DNA from: Gammaproteobacteria bacterium
GTDB taxonomy: Bacteria; Pseudomonadota; Gammaproteobacteria; Pseudomonadales; Pseudohongiellaceae
Direction of reading: 5' to 3'
Assembly (NCBI GenBank): GCA_012960305.1
Contig: DUBM01000011.1
Coordinates: 186,001 to 250,000 of the forward strand
DNA length: 64,000 nt
A program made the position numbers and the translations under genes. A model generated the notes under the pieces. The model was not told where the DNA came from. It saw only the letters and a list, made by a program, of their open reading frames with translations, and ran no database searches. Within the stretch, counting starts at the first letter, position 1; every line of letters begins with the position of its first letter. Shown piece after piece: positions 1 through 8,344 of this stretch.

Positions 1-1
1 T

Positions 2-466
2 GCAGGTGAATCCTGGCAGGGAGTGGCTGGAGATGTTGCTATGGCAGCGCTGGATGTCACCATTGCAGAGTTTTCGGTAGATGCCGAACGGCTGTACCTA
101 ACCGGCCTCTCACTTGGTGGTAATGGGACCTGGTACCTGGGCTACCATCACACAGAGCGATTTGCGGCTATGGTTGCAGTTTGTGGATTCGTGGATCTTG
201 GGGACCGATTTCCTGGATTCTTGCCAGAGGCTGAAAACAGTTTTGCTGCCCTAGCAGACGATTTGTCCGATACCCCTGTGTGGATTGTGCATGGCGATGC
301 GGATGTTGTCGTTCCTGTGGAGCAATCTCGTAAAATGGCTGCCGCACTAGAAGCGGTTGGTACGGACATTCACTACACCGAACTGTCAGGGGTCAATCAC
401 AATTCATGGGACGCTACTTACGCAAACTCTGATCTCATAAGCTGGCTATTTGACCAGAAGCTCTAG
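2..466 (+). CDS. Alpha/beta hydrolase, C-terminal part (cut by left edge)
   Basis: The reading frame is open to the left edge, so the N-terminus lies outside the window; the GTG at 23 is internal. The visible 154 residues carry the second half of an alpha/beta hydrolase: the nucleophile elbow G-L-S-L-G-G, an acid strand H-G-D-A-D-V-V-V-P, and a late His in G-V-N-H-N-S-W. This arrangement fits the phospholipase/carboxylesterase, dienelactone hydrolase and PHB-depolymerase-like group. It probably hydrolyses an ester; substrate and cellular location cannot be told without the N-terminus. The family is clear, the exact subfamily is not. Confidence 0.8.
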   Translation, partial: AGESWQGVAGDVAMAALDVTIAEFSVDAERLYLTGLSLGGNGTWYLGYHHTERFAAMVAVCGFVDLGDRFPGFLPEAENSFAALADDLSDTPVWIVHGDADVVVPVEQSRKMAAALEAVGTDIHYTELSGVNHNSWDATYANSDLISWLFDQKL

Positions 467-980
467 TGAGAATTTCAAAGATGGCGAACCGTTAGGCCGA
501 TGTGATGAACCCGGTTGCACAGACTTTGAATGTCTAACTACACAACTCTCGATGGGCGTGTTGAATGCACCCAGTGTTCTGCTACCGAGCAGACCCCACG
601 CCCGGGGTACACTCCACTTTTGGCATGATGGTTCCATTGCGCCCCTATACATACTATTCTGGACGAATGATTTGGTATAATTTTCGTTACTACAGTAGTT
701 ATGCATTTAGCAGAAGACTAGTTAAAGAAGGCGCCGTAATCGATAAAGAAAACACCTAGCTATATATGAACAAACTACTAACCACCCAGGCCTTTATGAG
801 CTACTAACGCGTTATTTACCATCCGATGAATGGGATTATTGTCCTAGTGTAGAGAAGCACATAAAATAGGGCCACAAACATTTATTCTTGGCACAGGGCT
901 TAAAGCAGTTTTCAGTACTTGGCTTGGTTTTTGAATACTGGGAAAAATGAAGCTATGATTAGCAACAATGCTGAAGCTAA
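467..980. other. Gene-poor stretch
   Basis: No convincing gene. Overlapping ORFs on both strands at 446-759 have no recognisable protein character. At 766-807 a 13-codon ORF starts M-N-K-L-L-T-T and stops at once; its DNA resembles the start of the secretory fragment at 1628, so it may be the remains of a similar gene. No RNA gene was recognised. Confidence 0.4.
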
Positions 981-1199
981 ATGCAAAATCTAAAACCTTT
1001 TGATTTTTTCCTAATCTGGATTTTTGGATTCTTCGCTTTATTTTCTTTTGACTTATTTATAGAAGGCATAGTATTTGAATACCTAGCATGGAATGGAACA
1101 ACAAAAAATGATTGGTTTTTTGCTTTATGGTGGGGATTTGTAGCGATATGGTTTATATACGGAATAAAAACCTTGCACGAAAAAATTAAAAAGAAATAA
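981..1199 (+). CDS. Small two-helix membrane protein, unknown
   Basis: A 72-residue protein, rich in Phe and Trp, with two predicted membrane helices (about residues 8-30 and 44-62) and a short Lys-rich tail ending K-I-K-K-K, which would face the cytoplasm by the positive-inside rule. I do not recognise a family. It precedes the DUF1801 gene on the same strand by a short gap and belongs to the run of small genes beside selC. The region is more AT-rich than the hydrolase to its left. No strong ribosome-binding site is visible before the ATG, so this remains a plausible but unproven gene. Confidence 0.5.
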   Translation: MQNLKPFDFFLIWIFGFFALFSFDLFIEGIVFEYLAWNGTTKNDWFFALWWGFVAIWFIYGIKTLHEKIKKK

Positions 1200-1226
1200 C
1201 ACTTTTATCCTCTTTGCGTGATCTAT

Positions 1227-1628
1227 ATGCAAATCGCACTATTCGAGCTAAATAACTCTCATGACTTTGATCCGGAAATCGCGGAATGGTGGGAAATTAA
1301 GCCTCGTCCTTTATCTGATGTAGCAAAAAGATGGTTTCAGAAGATAAAGAGATGTGCACCTGACATAAGAGAGACGATACATGATGGGTTCCCTGCCGCA
1401 TGCATTGATACATTCCCCTTTGCTTATGTTGATTCTTTTAAATCACATGTCAATATAGGTTTTTACTATGGAGCGTTTTTACCTGATCCTGAAAAAATCC
1501 TAATTGGAACTGGTAAAAGAATGCGCCACGTCAAGCTGACCTTCGATTCAAAAATTAACGAATATTTATTGGAAACTCTGATTGAAGAATCGTATAAAGA
1601 TCTAAAACTTAGGCTAATAAAATCATAA
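1227..1628 (+). CDS. DUF1801 (YdhG-like) protein
   Basis: About 133 residues matching the DUF1801/YdhG fold. The core has the usual pattern: I-R-E-T-I-H-D-G-F-P-A, then F-A-Y-V followed by H-V-N-I-G-F-Y-Y-G-A, then I-G-T-G-K-R-M-R-H-V-K. Biochemical function of the family is unsettled. I chose the ATG at 1227 over the in-frame GTG at 1218 because it is the stronger codon; neither has a clear ribosome-binding site. The stop codon TAA overlaps the ATG of the next short ORF (TAATG at 1626-1630). Confidence 0.8.
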   Translation: MQIALFELNNSHDFDPEIAEWWEIKPRPLSDVAKRWFQKIKRCAPDIRETIHDGFPAACIDTFPFAYVDSFKSHVNIGFYYGAFLPDPEKILIGTGKRMRHVKLTFDSKINEYLLETLIEESYKDLKLRLIKS

Positions 1629-1759
1629 TGAACAAACCACTAACAACAATCACCTTACTTCGCTTTTCCGTTGCTGCTAATGCTGAGGGTTGGTTTTGTG
1701 AAGCAGTACAGAAGTTACACAAGCAATCCGCCTTAAATTTTTATTATTGGAAGAACTGA
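1628..1759 (+). pseudogene. Clipped secretory protein fragment
   Basis: A 43-codon ORF that begins like a normal exported protein (Lys at position 3, hydrophobic core T-I-T-L-L-R-F-S-V-A, cleavage site A-N-A-E) but runs only about 23 residues past the cleavage site before a TGA. It looks like the front of a secreted protein cut short, although a genuine tiny secreted peptide is possible. Its start overlaps the DUF1801 stop codon, which would allow translational coupling. A very similar start, also truncated, occurs at 766. Confidence 0.35.
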
Positions 1760-1837
1760 TAGACTCAAATTAACACAACTAAAGCAAAGCCTAGCATGTT
1801 CCCTGAACCATTTGAATACAAGGGGGAGCACTGAAAT

Positions 1838-1884
1838 ATATAACGTTATATCAGCTAGTTAGGAGGGTTAGAGCGGGAACTAGC
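1838..1884. repeat. Palindrome plus inverted repeat in a gene gap
   Basis: A perfect 14-bp palindrome, ATATAACGTTATAT, lies at 1838-1851. It is followed by a 7-bp inverted repeat GCTAGTT (1854-1860) and AACTAGC (1878-1884) with a 17-nt spacer. These sit in the gap between the secretory fragment and the small gene at 1986, about 100 bp upstream of that start. They could be an operator or a recombination scar; nothing decides between these. The rest of 1760-1985 shows nothing else. Confidence 0.4.
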
Positions 1885-1985
1885 ATTACCGGAGTTGTTA
1901 CTTAGTTGAATGAACGGTATGTTTCAGAAGTTAAGTCATGCGCTCTGACGGAATCTTTGTTTATATATACATAGAGGAGAACCAA

Positions 1986-2159
1986 ATGATTACTGATAAA
2001 ACTACAAAATTCTTGTTGGCAGTTATAGCGGCCAACCTCACTTTTCTTACTATTAAAGACTTGCAGCTATTCCCTGTTGCTTATGCTCAATATGTTGCTT
2101 CAGATGTCCAGAAAGTGATTCTGTGTGAACCAAGCGGATATGATTGCTCAAAACATTAA
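1986..2159 (+). CDS. Small exported or anchored protein, unknown
   Basis: 57 residues from the ATG at 1986, which is preceded by a good ribosome-binding site (GAGGAG at 1975-1980). The in-frame ATG at 1938 is less likely. Residues 5-30 form a signal-type segment: Lys-containing start, hydrophobic core and a possible cleavage site at A-Y-A-Q. The mature part would be only about 28 residues with two Cys. I do not recognise the family, though short proteins with this layout are common in Proteobacteria. The 3' end overlaps the start of the HNH nuclease gene by about 20 bp, suggesting co-expression. Confidence 0.55.
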   Translation: MITDKTTKFLLAVIAANLTFLTIKDLQLFPVAYAQYVASDVQKVILCEPSGYDCSKH

Positions 2160-2778
2160 CTTAAAAAGAGTTAATGGGCTGTATAAAACACTCCTCTTCC
2201 TTCTGGCTATTGGATTCTCTGGAGGTGTGAGTGGGCAGAGTTTGGAAGAAACCAAGCGACTTTCTGAACAAGGCGATAATGTATCTGATTTTTCAAATTA
2301 TCAGAGAGACGAATATATAAGTTCTTGGATTGATGAAGATGGCGATTGTCAGAATCTTCGGCACGAGATGCTAATACGCCATAGCCTGCGTGAAGTAACT
2401 TTTACAAACTCAAGCCAATGTACCGTTACTGGAGGGCTTTGGCTTGATCCCTATTTAGGCAAAGTTATCACTATAGCTAGTGATTTGGATGTTGACCACG
2501 TCATACCACTCGCATATGCCCATGCAAATGGAGGAGCCGCTTGGCCAAGATCAAAAAAGCAGAGCTTTGCGATGGATGAGATCAATTTATTACTTGTAGA
2601 TGACGGTGAAAATCAATTGAAAGGAGCCAAAGGCCCATCTGGATATTTACCTAGGAAAGAATACCAGTGTGATTATGTAAAGAAATGGCAATTAGTTGCC
2701 ACAAAATATAAGCTCGAATTGCCTGTTACTGACCGCCGTGTACTGTTTAGTATATCAACTGGATGCTCCGGATTTTGA
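2140..2778 (+). CDS. Secreted HNH-family nuclease (DUF1524-like)
   Basis: About 212 residues. A hydrophobic segment near residues 14-30 ending around S-G-Q looks like a signal peptide, so the product should be exported. The mature part has the marks of secreted HNH/DUF1524 nucleases: D-E-D-G-D-C near the front, the His-containing motif D-V-D-H-V-I-P-L-A-Y-A, then a downstream Asn/Lys block (N-Q-L-K-G-A-K-G-P). It probably cuts nucleic acid outside the cytoplasm, for nutrition or competition. No immunity gene is evident. ATG at 2140 is preferred; an in-frame GTG at 2125 is possible. Confidence 0.8.
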   Translation: MIAQNINLKRVNGLYKTLLFLLAIGFSGGVSGQSLEETKRLSEQGDNVSDFSNYQRDEYISSWIDEDGDCQNLRHEMLIRHSLREVTFTNSSQCTVTGGLWLDPYLGKVITIASDLDVDHVIPLAYAHANGGAAWPRSKKQSFAMDEINLLLVDDGENQLKGAKGPSGYLPRKEYQCDYVKKWQLVATKYKLELPVTDRRVLFSISTGCSGF

Positions 2779-2884
2779 GCTAACGAAGCGACTTGCGGCC
2801 GCGCTACCTCAATAACACGACCGGTTGGTTGACAGGCAATTGAATGAGATAAGGTTCCTAGATATGGAGCGCAAGGGTCAACAT

Positions 2885-3310
2885 ATGATCAAGAGTTATC
2901 TAATGTTGTTATTTATCCTGACCGGTTTATCTTCGTGCGAAACCACAGTCAGGCCGTACTTTGAAAAGATGAGTGAAGCCGAACTCGCCGTATACAACGC
3001 CTCTTCTTCGTCGTTGGATGAGCAAATAATTTGCCGAGAGGTCATTGATGGTTGGGCAATACTTTCTGGCGCAATTTCTTTCCGAGAAGAAATTAAGAAT
3101 TCTAAAAGGATTCGTGGCGGTCGTCAGCAATTTCAATGGGCTCGATATAGACAACAACCGAAGGTCTGTGCATCTCTCAGCCAATTAAGAACACTCAAAC
3201 GTAATGCAGACTTTGGCTTCCAAGGGGATGGGGGGGGCTATAATGGTGGTTGTTGTCTTTCTGGACAACCAGCAGATGCTGCAGACTATGCAAGCACCTT
3301 TAACAACTAG
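2885..3310 (+). CDS. Predicted lipoprotein, unknown function
   Basis: About 141 residues from the ATG at 2885. The N-terminus is a lipoprotein signal: hydrophobic L-M-L-L-F-I-L-T-G then the lipobox L-S-S-C, so Cys18 should be lipidated. The mature part is charged in the middle and ends in a Gly-rich, Cys-Cys-containing tail. I do not recognise a family. Upstream in-frame codons at 2825 and 2864 would put a charged leader before the signal and are less likely. It is the last + strand gene before selC. Confidence 0.6.
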   Translation: MIKSYLMLLFILTGLSSCETTVRPYFEKMSEAELAVYNASSSSLDEQIICREVIDGWAILSGAISFREEIKNSKRIRGGRQQFQWARYRQQPKVCASLSQLRTLKRNADFGFQGDGGGYNGGCCLSGQPADAADYASTFNN

Positions 3311-3548
3311 GCCGCCCCGAACAACTCGCACGAGGACAAGACATTGCTACAAGGTGTTTGGAGGCTGCCCGCAACGACTTAGTAATTTCTTTACAGCCTA
3401 ACTAGTGGCTGCAAGTCTTTGGGACAAACCTTTCTAAAATAGTATATGCCATCGCGGCAAATTAAATAGGGAGAGGTGTTCAAAATGGATCACCGAATGT
3501 AGCAAAAAGTGGATTTTTGGCTCTATCAGTCGATGCAGATCAGAGATA

Positions 3549-3567
3549 ACTAACTAAATTTGTTAGT
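3549..3567 (-). terminator. Hairpin just past the selC 3' end
   Basis: A 6-bp inverted repeat, ACTAAC/GTTAGT with a 7-nt loop, begins 13 nt beyond the 3' end of the selenocysteine tRNA on its own strand. Position suggests transcript termination or 3' processing. There is no clear U-tract, so the call is weak. The surrounding 3311-3743 region otherwise holds only selC. Confidence 0.3.
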
Positions 3568-3580
3568 CTTATTTAAAATG

Positions 3581-3676
3581 TGGCGGAAGAGGCAGGAGTT
3601 GAACCCACCAAGCCTGTCTTTAACAGACTTCACCGGGTTTGAAGTCCGGGCACCCCACCGGGGATGATACTCTTCC
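3581..3676 (-). tRNA. selC: tRNA-Sec (UCA anticodon)
   Basis: A 96-nt selenocysteine tRNA on the minus strand with CCA encoded at the 3' end (plus-strand TGG at 3581-3583). The acceptor strands GGAAGAG and CTCTTCC pair perfectly. The anticodon is TCA (complement at 3640-3642) inside an ACTTCAAA loop like that of E. coli selC. The variable arm is long, with a strong stem around TGTTAAAGACA, and the T-arm GGTTCAACTCC is present. The tRNA is charged with Ser, converted to Sec by SelA and delivered by SelB to UGA codons with a SECIS. None of those protein genes is in the window, but a UGA-containing selenoprotein gene lies at 23487-24017. Confidence 0.96.
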
Positions 3677-3683
3677 ACCAGCG

Positions 3684-3689
3684 ATTTTA
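3684..3689 (-). promoter_or_regulatory. Possible -10 element of selC
   Basis: On the minus strand TAAAAT stands 7 nt before the tRNA-Sec 5' end, at the right place for a sigma-70 -10 box. The matching -35 is poor: TTGGGT at a 19-nt spacing or TTGTAA at a too-short one. Confidence 0.3.
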
Positions 3690-3743
3690 GCACAATCGAA
3701 CTTTACAAACCCAATAGGGTAATCTCGGCGACAAACCAATACA

Positions 3744-4568
3744 CTAATCGATGTTATTTAGTCCCCAGTCATAACGCAGATAGCGAATTCTGATTTGGCC
3801 TTTTTCTATTGCTGTTCGAGTATCAGCTTCCAAGGCCATCACACCCGTGTAGCGAGTCAAAAATTCTGTCACTGAATTTACACCTTGCCAACCCTGTTCG
3901 AAATCTTCCTCGTACCAATTAAAAATACTTGAAATATACAAGCGGCCAGCAGAATAATAATTTCGACTTGAATCAGACAAGAAGAGTTCAGTACTTTCTT
4001 CTAATTGCCGTTCAAGCTTTACCCCCACAAATGCTTCAGGACGCAGTCCTGGACAACCAACAGCTGCGCAATTTACAGCGAAATGAATTCTTGGTTCATT
4101 ATAACGACCCCAACCACGAATCATTCCATGCTCAATGTCATCCAGGGACACTTGTTCACCAAACAAGTCGACCACTTTTTGACGCCAGGGCGAGCTAAAG
4201 AGAAAACCAATGTCTTTGATAGAATCGATTTCAGGATATTCGCTTAGCACGAGATCAACAGTGGCTGCGTTATAAGCATTAATCAAAAACGCCAACTGAT
4301 CACTATGGTTCCATGTTTCAAAATCTTGACGGCTAACTTGCGATATACTGGAGAGATAGTTTTTAAGTTGCGAGCGGCTTCTGGCCATTGACCCATAATC
4401 AAGCTGTGTTGCTTTGCCGCCATCAAGTAATCGTACATTCTGTTCAAGTAAGCGAGTCCACTCACCATGATCAATCTGTGCTACCGCAGAATTCGCGAAT
4501 ATCAGCGAAAACTGGATTATTAGTGTCAATAATAGGCTAGATTTCGCCATGCTTAAATAGCCCATCAT
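3744..4568 (-). CDS. Secreted DUF547 protein
   Basis: About 274 residues. The front carries a signal peptide (hydrophobic L-L-L-T-L-I-I-Q-F, cleavage near A-V-A-Q). The rest is a DUF547 domain, with F-L-I-N-A-Y-N-A, a helix-rich middle, and the hallmark H-F-A-V-N-C-A-A-V-G-C-P-G-L with its two Cys. Function of the family is unknown; it is common in marine bacteria. The ATG at 4568 has an AAGAGA ribosome-binding site; ATG 4550 would give a tidier signal peptide but lacks one. It is divergent from the ketoacyl synthase gene across a 244-bp gap. Confidence 0.85.
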   Translation of the reverse strand: MMGYLSMAKSSLLLTLIIQFSLIFANSAVAQIDHGEWTRLLEQNVRLLDGGKATQLDYGSMARSRSQLKNYLSSISQVSRQDFETWNHSDQLAFLINAYNAATVDLVLSEYPEIDSIKDIGFLFSSPWRQKVVDLFGEQVSLDDIEHGMIRGWGRYNEPRIHFAVNCAAVGCPGLRPEAFVGVKLERQLEESTELFLSDSSRNYYSAGRLYISSIFNWYEEDFEQGWQGVNSVTEFLTRYTGVMALEADTRTAIEKGQIRIRYLRYDWGLNNID

Positions 4569-4812
4569 TGACAATTTCTCTTTTTAAATTTAATTTAGTT
4601 CATAGCCCACAGGCTATTCAGTACAAGTAAAACAATGTATTCTTCTCAGATAATTAGCTCGAAATTTCAGCTCTTTCTGAAGCATTCTAATCAATTGAGT
4701 CAAGATGGAGCTTTTCCGGTCTTAATAACATTACAGCCATGGCCCGGAAATCGGTCGAATCATTTCAATCGAATTCTACTGAAATATACATGGTAATGAT
4801 GGAGAAATTTTG

Positions 4813-5901
4813 ATGTTTCACGCTGAAATAACCGGGTGGGGGAAATGTGTACCACCCGCGGTGCTTAGCAATCAAGATTTAACCACATTTATGGATACCA
4901 CCGATGAGTGGATCACTAGTAGAACTGGCATAAAAGAAAGACGCATTTGTCACTGCAATTTTTCTGACATGGCCATCGTAGCAGCAAAACAAGCCTTAGC
5001 AGCCGCCGACCTTGATCCTAAAGAGCTGGACCTCATCTTACTAGGCAGTCTCACCAACGATTCCCTTTGCCCCAATACCGCTTCACTGGTACAAGATGCG
5101 ATTGGTGCAACAAATGCAGCGTCCCTAGATATTAATTCAGCCTGTACTGGTTTTCTCTATGGCCTCCACATCGGCACCAACCTTATAAAGACTGGCGCCC
5201 ACAAGAAAGTGTTGGTATTAGGTGGTGAATTCATCTCCCACTATATGAATTGGACTAACCGCGATGTTGCCGTGCTATTTGGGGATGCTTGTGGAGCAGT
5301 CGTGATTGAACAAACTGACCAAGAAGTTGGATTGCTGGCAGCCAAAATTGGTTGTGAGGCAGATGCGAAATACGCGATTCAAATTACCAATCTTGGCTCA
5401 GCCTACAGTAGATTCACCGAAGACTTCCTCTATGTTGATTGGAATTTCGAAGGACAGGAAGTATTCAAACGTGCAATTCGTTGCATGGCCCAAGCTTGCG
5501 CGGATGTTTTAGAGGAAACAGGGCTTACTGTCGACGACATTAAACTAGTCGTGCCCCACCAAGCAAATAAACGTATTTTGGATGCACTAGCTAAACGCGT
5601 TGGCCTCCCACCGGAAAAAGTCTTCATCAACGTACACAAATATGGAAACACCTCAGCAGGCACTATTCCAGTAGCACTAACCGAGGCCCTGGAAGAAGAT
5701 CGTGTTGCACCGGGTGATTACGTACTAATTGCTACCTTTGGTGCAGGCCTAACATGGGGAGCCGGCCTCATTCGCTGGGGCGACAGAGTCAAACCTTTAC
5801 AAGTTTCTACTGCAGAACTACCTCCTACCGATAAAACTGCTTTGGAGATTATTCAACCACAAATCGACAAATACAAAGACAGAAACCAATTTTCCCTTTA
5901 G
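4813..5901 (+). CDS. Beta-ketoacyl-ACP synthase III family protein
   Basis: 362 residues, with the complete KAS III triad: Cys111 in S-A-C-T-G-F, His249 in P-H-Q-A-N and Asn279 in Y-G-N-T-S. The N-terminal D-E-W-I-T-S-R-T-G-I motif is also typical of FabH. It should condense an acyl-CoA primer with malonyl-ACP in the cytoplasm. It stands alone, away from other fab genes, and carries about 30 residues beyond the usual C-terminus, so it may be a specialised paralogue rather than the housekeeping FabH. The ATG at 4813 has GGAGA about 7 nt upstream. Confidence 0.88.
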   Translation: MFHAEITGWGKCVPPAVLSNQDLTTFMDTTDEWITSRTGIKERRICHCNFSDMAIVAAKQALAAADLDPKELDLILLGSLTNDSLCPNTASLVQDAIGATNAASLDINSACTGFLYGLHIGTNLIKTGAHKKVLVLGGEFISHYMNWTNRDVAVLFGDACGAVVIEQTDQEVGLLAAKIGCEADAKYAIQITNLGSAYSRFTEDFLYVDWNFEGQEVFKRAIRCMAQACADVLEETGLTVDDIKLVVPHQANKRILDALAKRVGLPPEKVFINVHKYGNTSAGTIPVALTEALEEDRVAPGDYVLIATFGAGLTWGAGLIRWGDRVKPLQVSTAELPPTDKTALEIIQPQIDKYKDRNQFSL

Positions 5902-6109
5902 ATTCTCTCAAAACCAGCCTTAGATTCTTCCTGCTTTCCTTCTGCAAATCTCGGTCTTATACTGCCTAGTGCGCTTTACAAGAAGAATAGATAAACCATA
6001 GCAAATTCCTATCCTTTGTGTTTCTAACAAACACCCTAGCGTCGCCAATTAGAATAGGAAAAATTCACACGAATTGAGTTCAATGCTTTGCCACACTCCT
6101 GGAGCCAAA

Positions 6110-6448
6110 ATGCTTTCACTCTCAATATTTTTCTGGGGCACTGTCATAGTCGCCATAATTAGTTTCTGGTGGCAAAGTGACAAAGTGAAAATATTGGCCC
6201 TGGCCTTTGTTGATCAGCACTGCAAAAAACAGCAGCTACAACTACTTGACCAAACCATGGTTTTAAAAGGTGTTTGGCCGGTCAGAGATGAACTAGAAAT
6301 TCTTAAACTCAGACGACGATACCACTTCGAATTTTCTTCGACCGGAGAGATTCGCTACCAAGGAATTATTGTGCTGCACGGTCACACACTGAAGAACCTG
6401 GAACTTGAGCCTTACGTTATTCCCACGCAAGAAGATAGTCTCCACTAA
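6110..6448 (+). CDS. DUF3301 membrane-anchored protein
   Basis: 112 residues: one N-terminal membrane helix (about residues 3-22), then a small basic domain with the DUF3301 pattern: C-x8-L-L-D-Q-T, L-R-R-R-Y-H-F-E-F-S and R-Y-Q-G-I-I-V-L-H-G. Function is unknown; the family is found mainly in Gammaproteobacteria, which supports the taxonomic guess. The ATG at 6110 is chosen because TGGAG lies 7 nt upstream; an ORF start at 6074 adds a hydrophilic leader without a site. It converges on the MATE gene with only 7 bp between stops. Confidence 0.83.
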   Translation: MLSLSIFFWGTVIVAIISFWWQSDKVKILALAFVDQHCKKQQLQLLDQTMVLKGVWPVRDELEILKLRRRYHFEFSSTGEIRYQGIIVLHGHTLKNLELEPYVIPTQEDSLH

Positions 6449-6455
6449 ATCCTGT

Positions 6456-7787
6456 TCACTCGCTAACCGTACGACGTAGTGACGGATAAAACAGCAGTAA
6501 AGCAATGGCCCGCGCAACAACATAAATAATCATTGCCCACCACAGTCCTTCTATTCCGAACCGACCAGAGAGAACCCACCAGGCGAAAAGATAAACTGCT
6601 ATAGAAATTACAGCGGCATCTCTCATTCGTCGAGTAAAAGAAGCCCCTATGAATATTCCATCTAATTGGAATGCAGCAAATGAGAAAAATACATAGATTG
6701 CAGGTAATAAAAGCAATTCGTTTGCAGCAAGACGTACCGCACTAATGTCAGTTAGTAGCATCACTGCTACATCACCAAACAGTCCAATTGCCAACGCCAA
6801 AAAGATTGCAGTCATGATGGCTAAGCTGGTTGTCCGCCGGACTGCCAGATCAAAAATATCCCTACGCTTTGCCCCTATAGAAGTACCCACCAAAGCTTCA
6901 ACTACAAAGGCATATCCATCTAAGAAGAAAGCCGCAAATGATATTAATTGAAATAAGATATAGTTACCAGCGAGGATTGTATCGCCATACTTAGCACTTT
7001 GATTAATAAAAAAACCAAAAGAGAAAACCAGAATCAACGTCCGAATCATAATATCTAAATTCGAAGATGCGGTTTTCAACAGAGCAAGCCGGTCCATAAT
7101 TTTGGTCCTAGGCCAGAAGTGCTCACCTAACAACTTACGCTGATTTAATTCTAGATAGATCAACCACCCTGCTAATAACACAGTCGACCATTCCGCAATC
7201 ACCGTACCCAAAGCTATTCCACTTGCACCCCATCCGAGAACACCAGCAAACCATATATCTAATGTTATATTTAGTCCGTTCAGAAACAATTGCACTATTA
7301 GAAGCGTTCTACTTTTTCCCAAGCCAATCAAGAGTCCCATCAAGGCAAATGTAGCGAGTGTAGCTGGCGCTCCCCATATGCGGATCTTAAAATAATTTTG
7401 AGCGATGAGCTCGACTTGAGAGCTACCATCAAGTAATGAAAAAGCAATCAGCCTAATTGGCCATTGAATCAAGATCAACAAAAGGCCAAGACCAAACGCC
7501 ATCAGCAATGCCCGACCAAGCACAGCTCTCACCTCTTGTTCATCACCACTACCAGAAGCTTGGGCAGCGAAGCCAGTGGTGCCCATCCTTAAAAAACCAA
7601 AACTCCAATACACAAAAGAAAAAATCAAAGCTCCGAAGGCAATTGCACCTAGATCTTCAATGCTACCGACATTTCCAATCACGGCAGTATCTACCAGACC
7701 CAACAAAGGAACTGCGGCATTGGCCAAAATAATTGGCCACGCCTTTTGCAAAAGGTATCGATAACTTATTGATTCGGGGATTTGCAT
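6456..7787 (-). CDS. MATE family efflux transporter (DinF-like)
   Basis: 443 residues with about twelve membrane helices in two homologous halves. The start resembles MATE/DinF proteins: A-W-P-I-I-L-A-N-A-A-V-P-L-L-G-L-V-D-T-A followed by I-G-A-I-A-F-G-A-type helices and the F-L-R-M-G-T-T-G-F-A-A-Q-A loop. It would exchange Na+ or H+ for cationic drugs or metabolites across the inner membrane. It is convergent with the DUF3301 gene and has no same-strand partner. Substrate is unknown. Confidence 0.9.
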   Translation of the reverse strand: MQIPESISYRYLLQKAWPIILANAAVPLLGLVDTAVIGNVGSIEDLGAIAFGALIFSFVYWSFGFLRMGTTGFAAQASGSGDEQEVRAVLGRALLMAFGLGLLLILIQWPIRLIAFSLLDGSSQVELIAQNYFKIRIWGAPATLATFALMGLLIGLGKSRTLLIVQLFLNGLNITLDIWFAGVLGWGASGIALGTVIAEWSTVLLAGWLIYLELNQRKLLGEHFWPRTKIMDRLALLKTASSNLDIMIRTLILVFSFGFFINQSAKYGDTILAGNYILFQLISFAAFFLDGYAFVVEALVGTSIGAKRRDIFDLAVRRTTSLAIMTAIFLALAIGLFGDVAVMLLTDISAVRLAANELLLLPAIYVFFSFAAFQLDGIFIGASFTRRMRDAAVISIAVYLFAWWVLSGRFGIEGLWWAMIIYVVARAIALLLFYPSLRRTVSE

Positions 7788-8344
7788 TGAGTCAAACTGC
7801 TTTACGTTTCTGGAGATACTGTAGCGGAAGCCCTATCAACATACGACACTGGAAAACCTTAGAGATGCTTATCTTATATATTCGTACTAAGAATAATCGA
7901 GACTACTGCGTAGAATGCCAATATCCAATTGATCATGGATGATCTTAATCCATTGGGTCTTTCCTATCTTGAGATGCAAACAAGTAACCCGTCTTTTAAA
8001 CCAACCCTTAATTACGTCACTCTATCCTATATATGGAGCATTATCTTAATAGCGGCGGCCTAAAGGCAGTAGACAAAATCATCTATAATGAAGGCGCTAT
8101 TTAGTAATTCTTTCAACTTACCTCGTTCTAGTAGGCGTCTTATCGCATTTCTTCTTTAACAGGCTAACATTATGGTAAGCTCGGCCGCATATTATGAATC
8201 AAATCAAATGATTACCTCATAAGCTAATAGAATAGTCTTCCAGACTAAATTTTTAAAATTAAAACTATATAGAAATTCTTTCGCAATATATGCAAAGGCA
8301 GGTTTATAACGCTGCCAATTTAATTTTAAGTAGGAGTTAGGACC
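7788..8344. other. Long gap upstream of the export operon
   Basis: 557 bp with no recognisable gene, RNA or repeat. It is AT-rich, especially the last 150 bp before the adaptor gene, so promoters for the MATE gene and the export operon probably lie here, but no clear -35/-10 pair stands out. An in-frame TAA at 8327 limits how far upstream the adaptor gene can begin. Confidence 0.4.

Noticed and set aside
446..759. ORFs of 64-86 codons on both strands
   Set aside because: They overlap each other, have no family resemblance or ribosome-binding site, and look like chance frames.
467..3403. Integron cassette array (GTTAGGC near 489 and GCCTAAC near 3397 resemble attC cores)
   Set aside because: No complete attC sites with paired inner and outer cores were found between genes, and no integrase is present. 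Two 7-mers are not enough.
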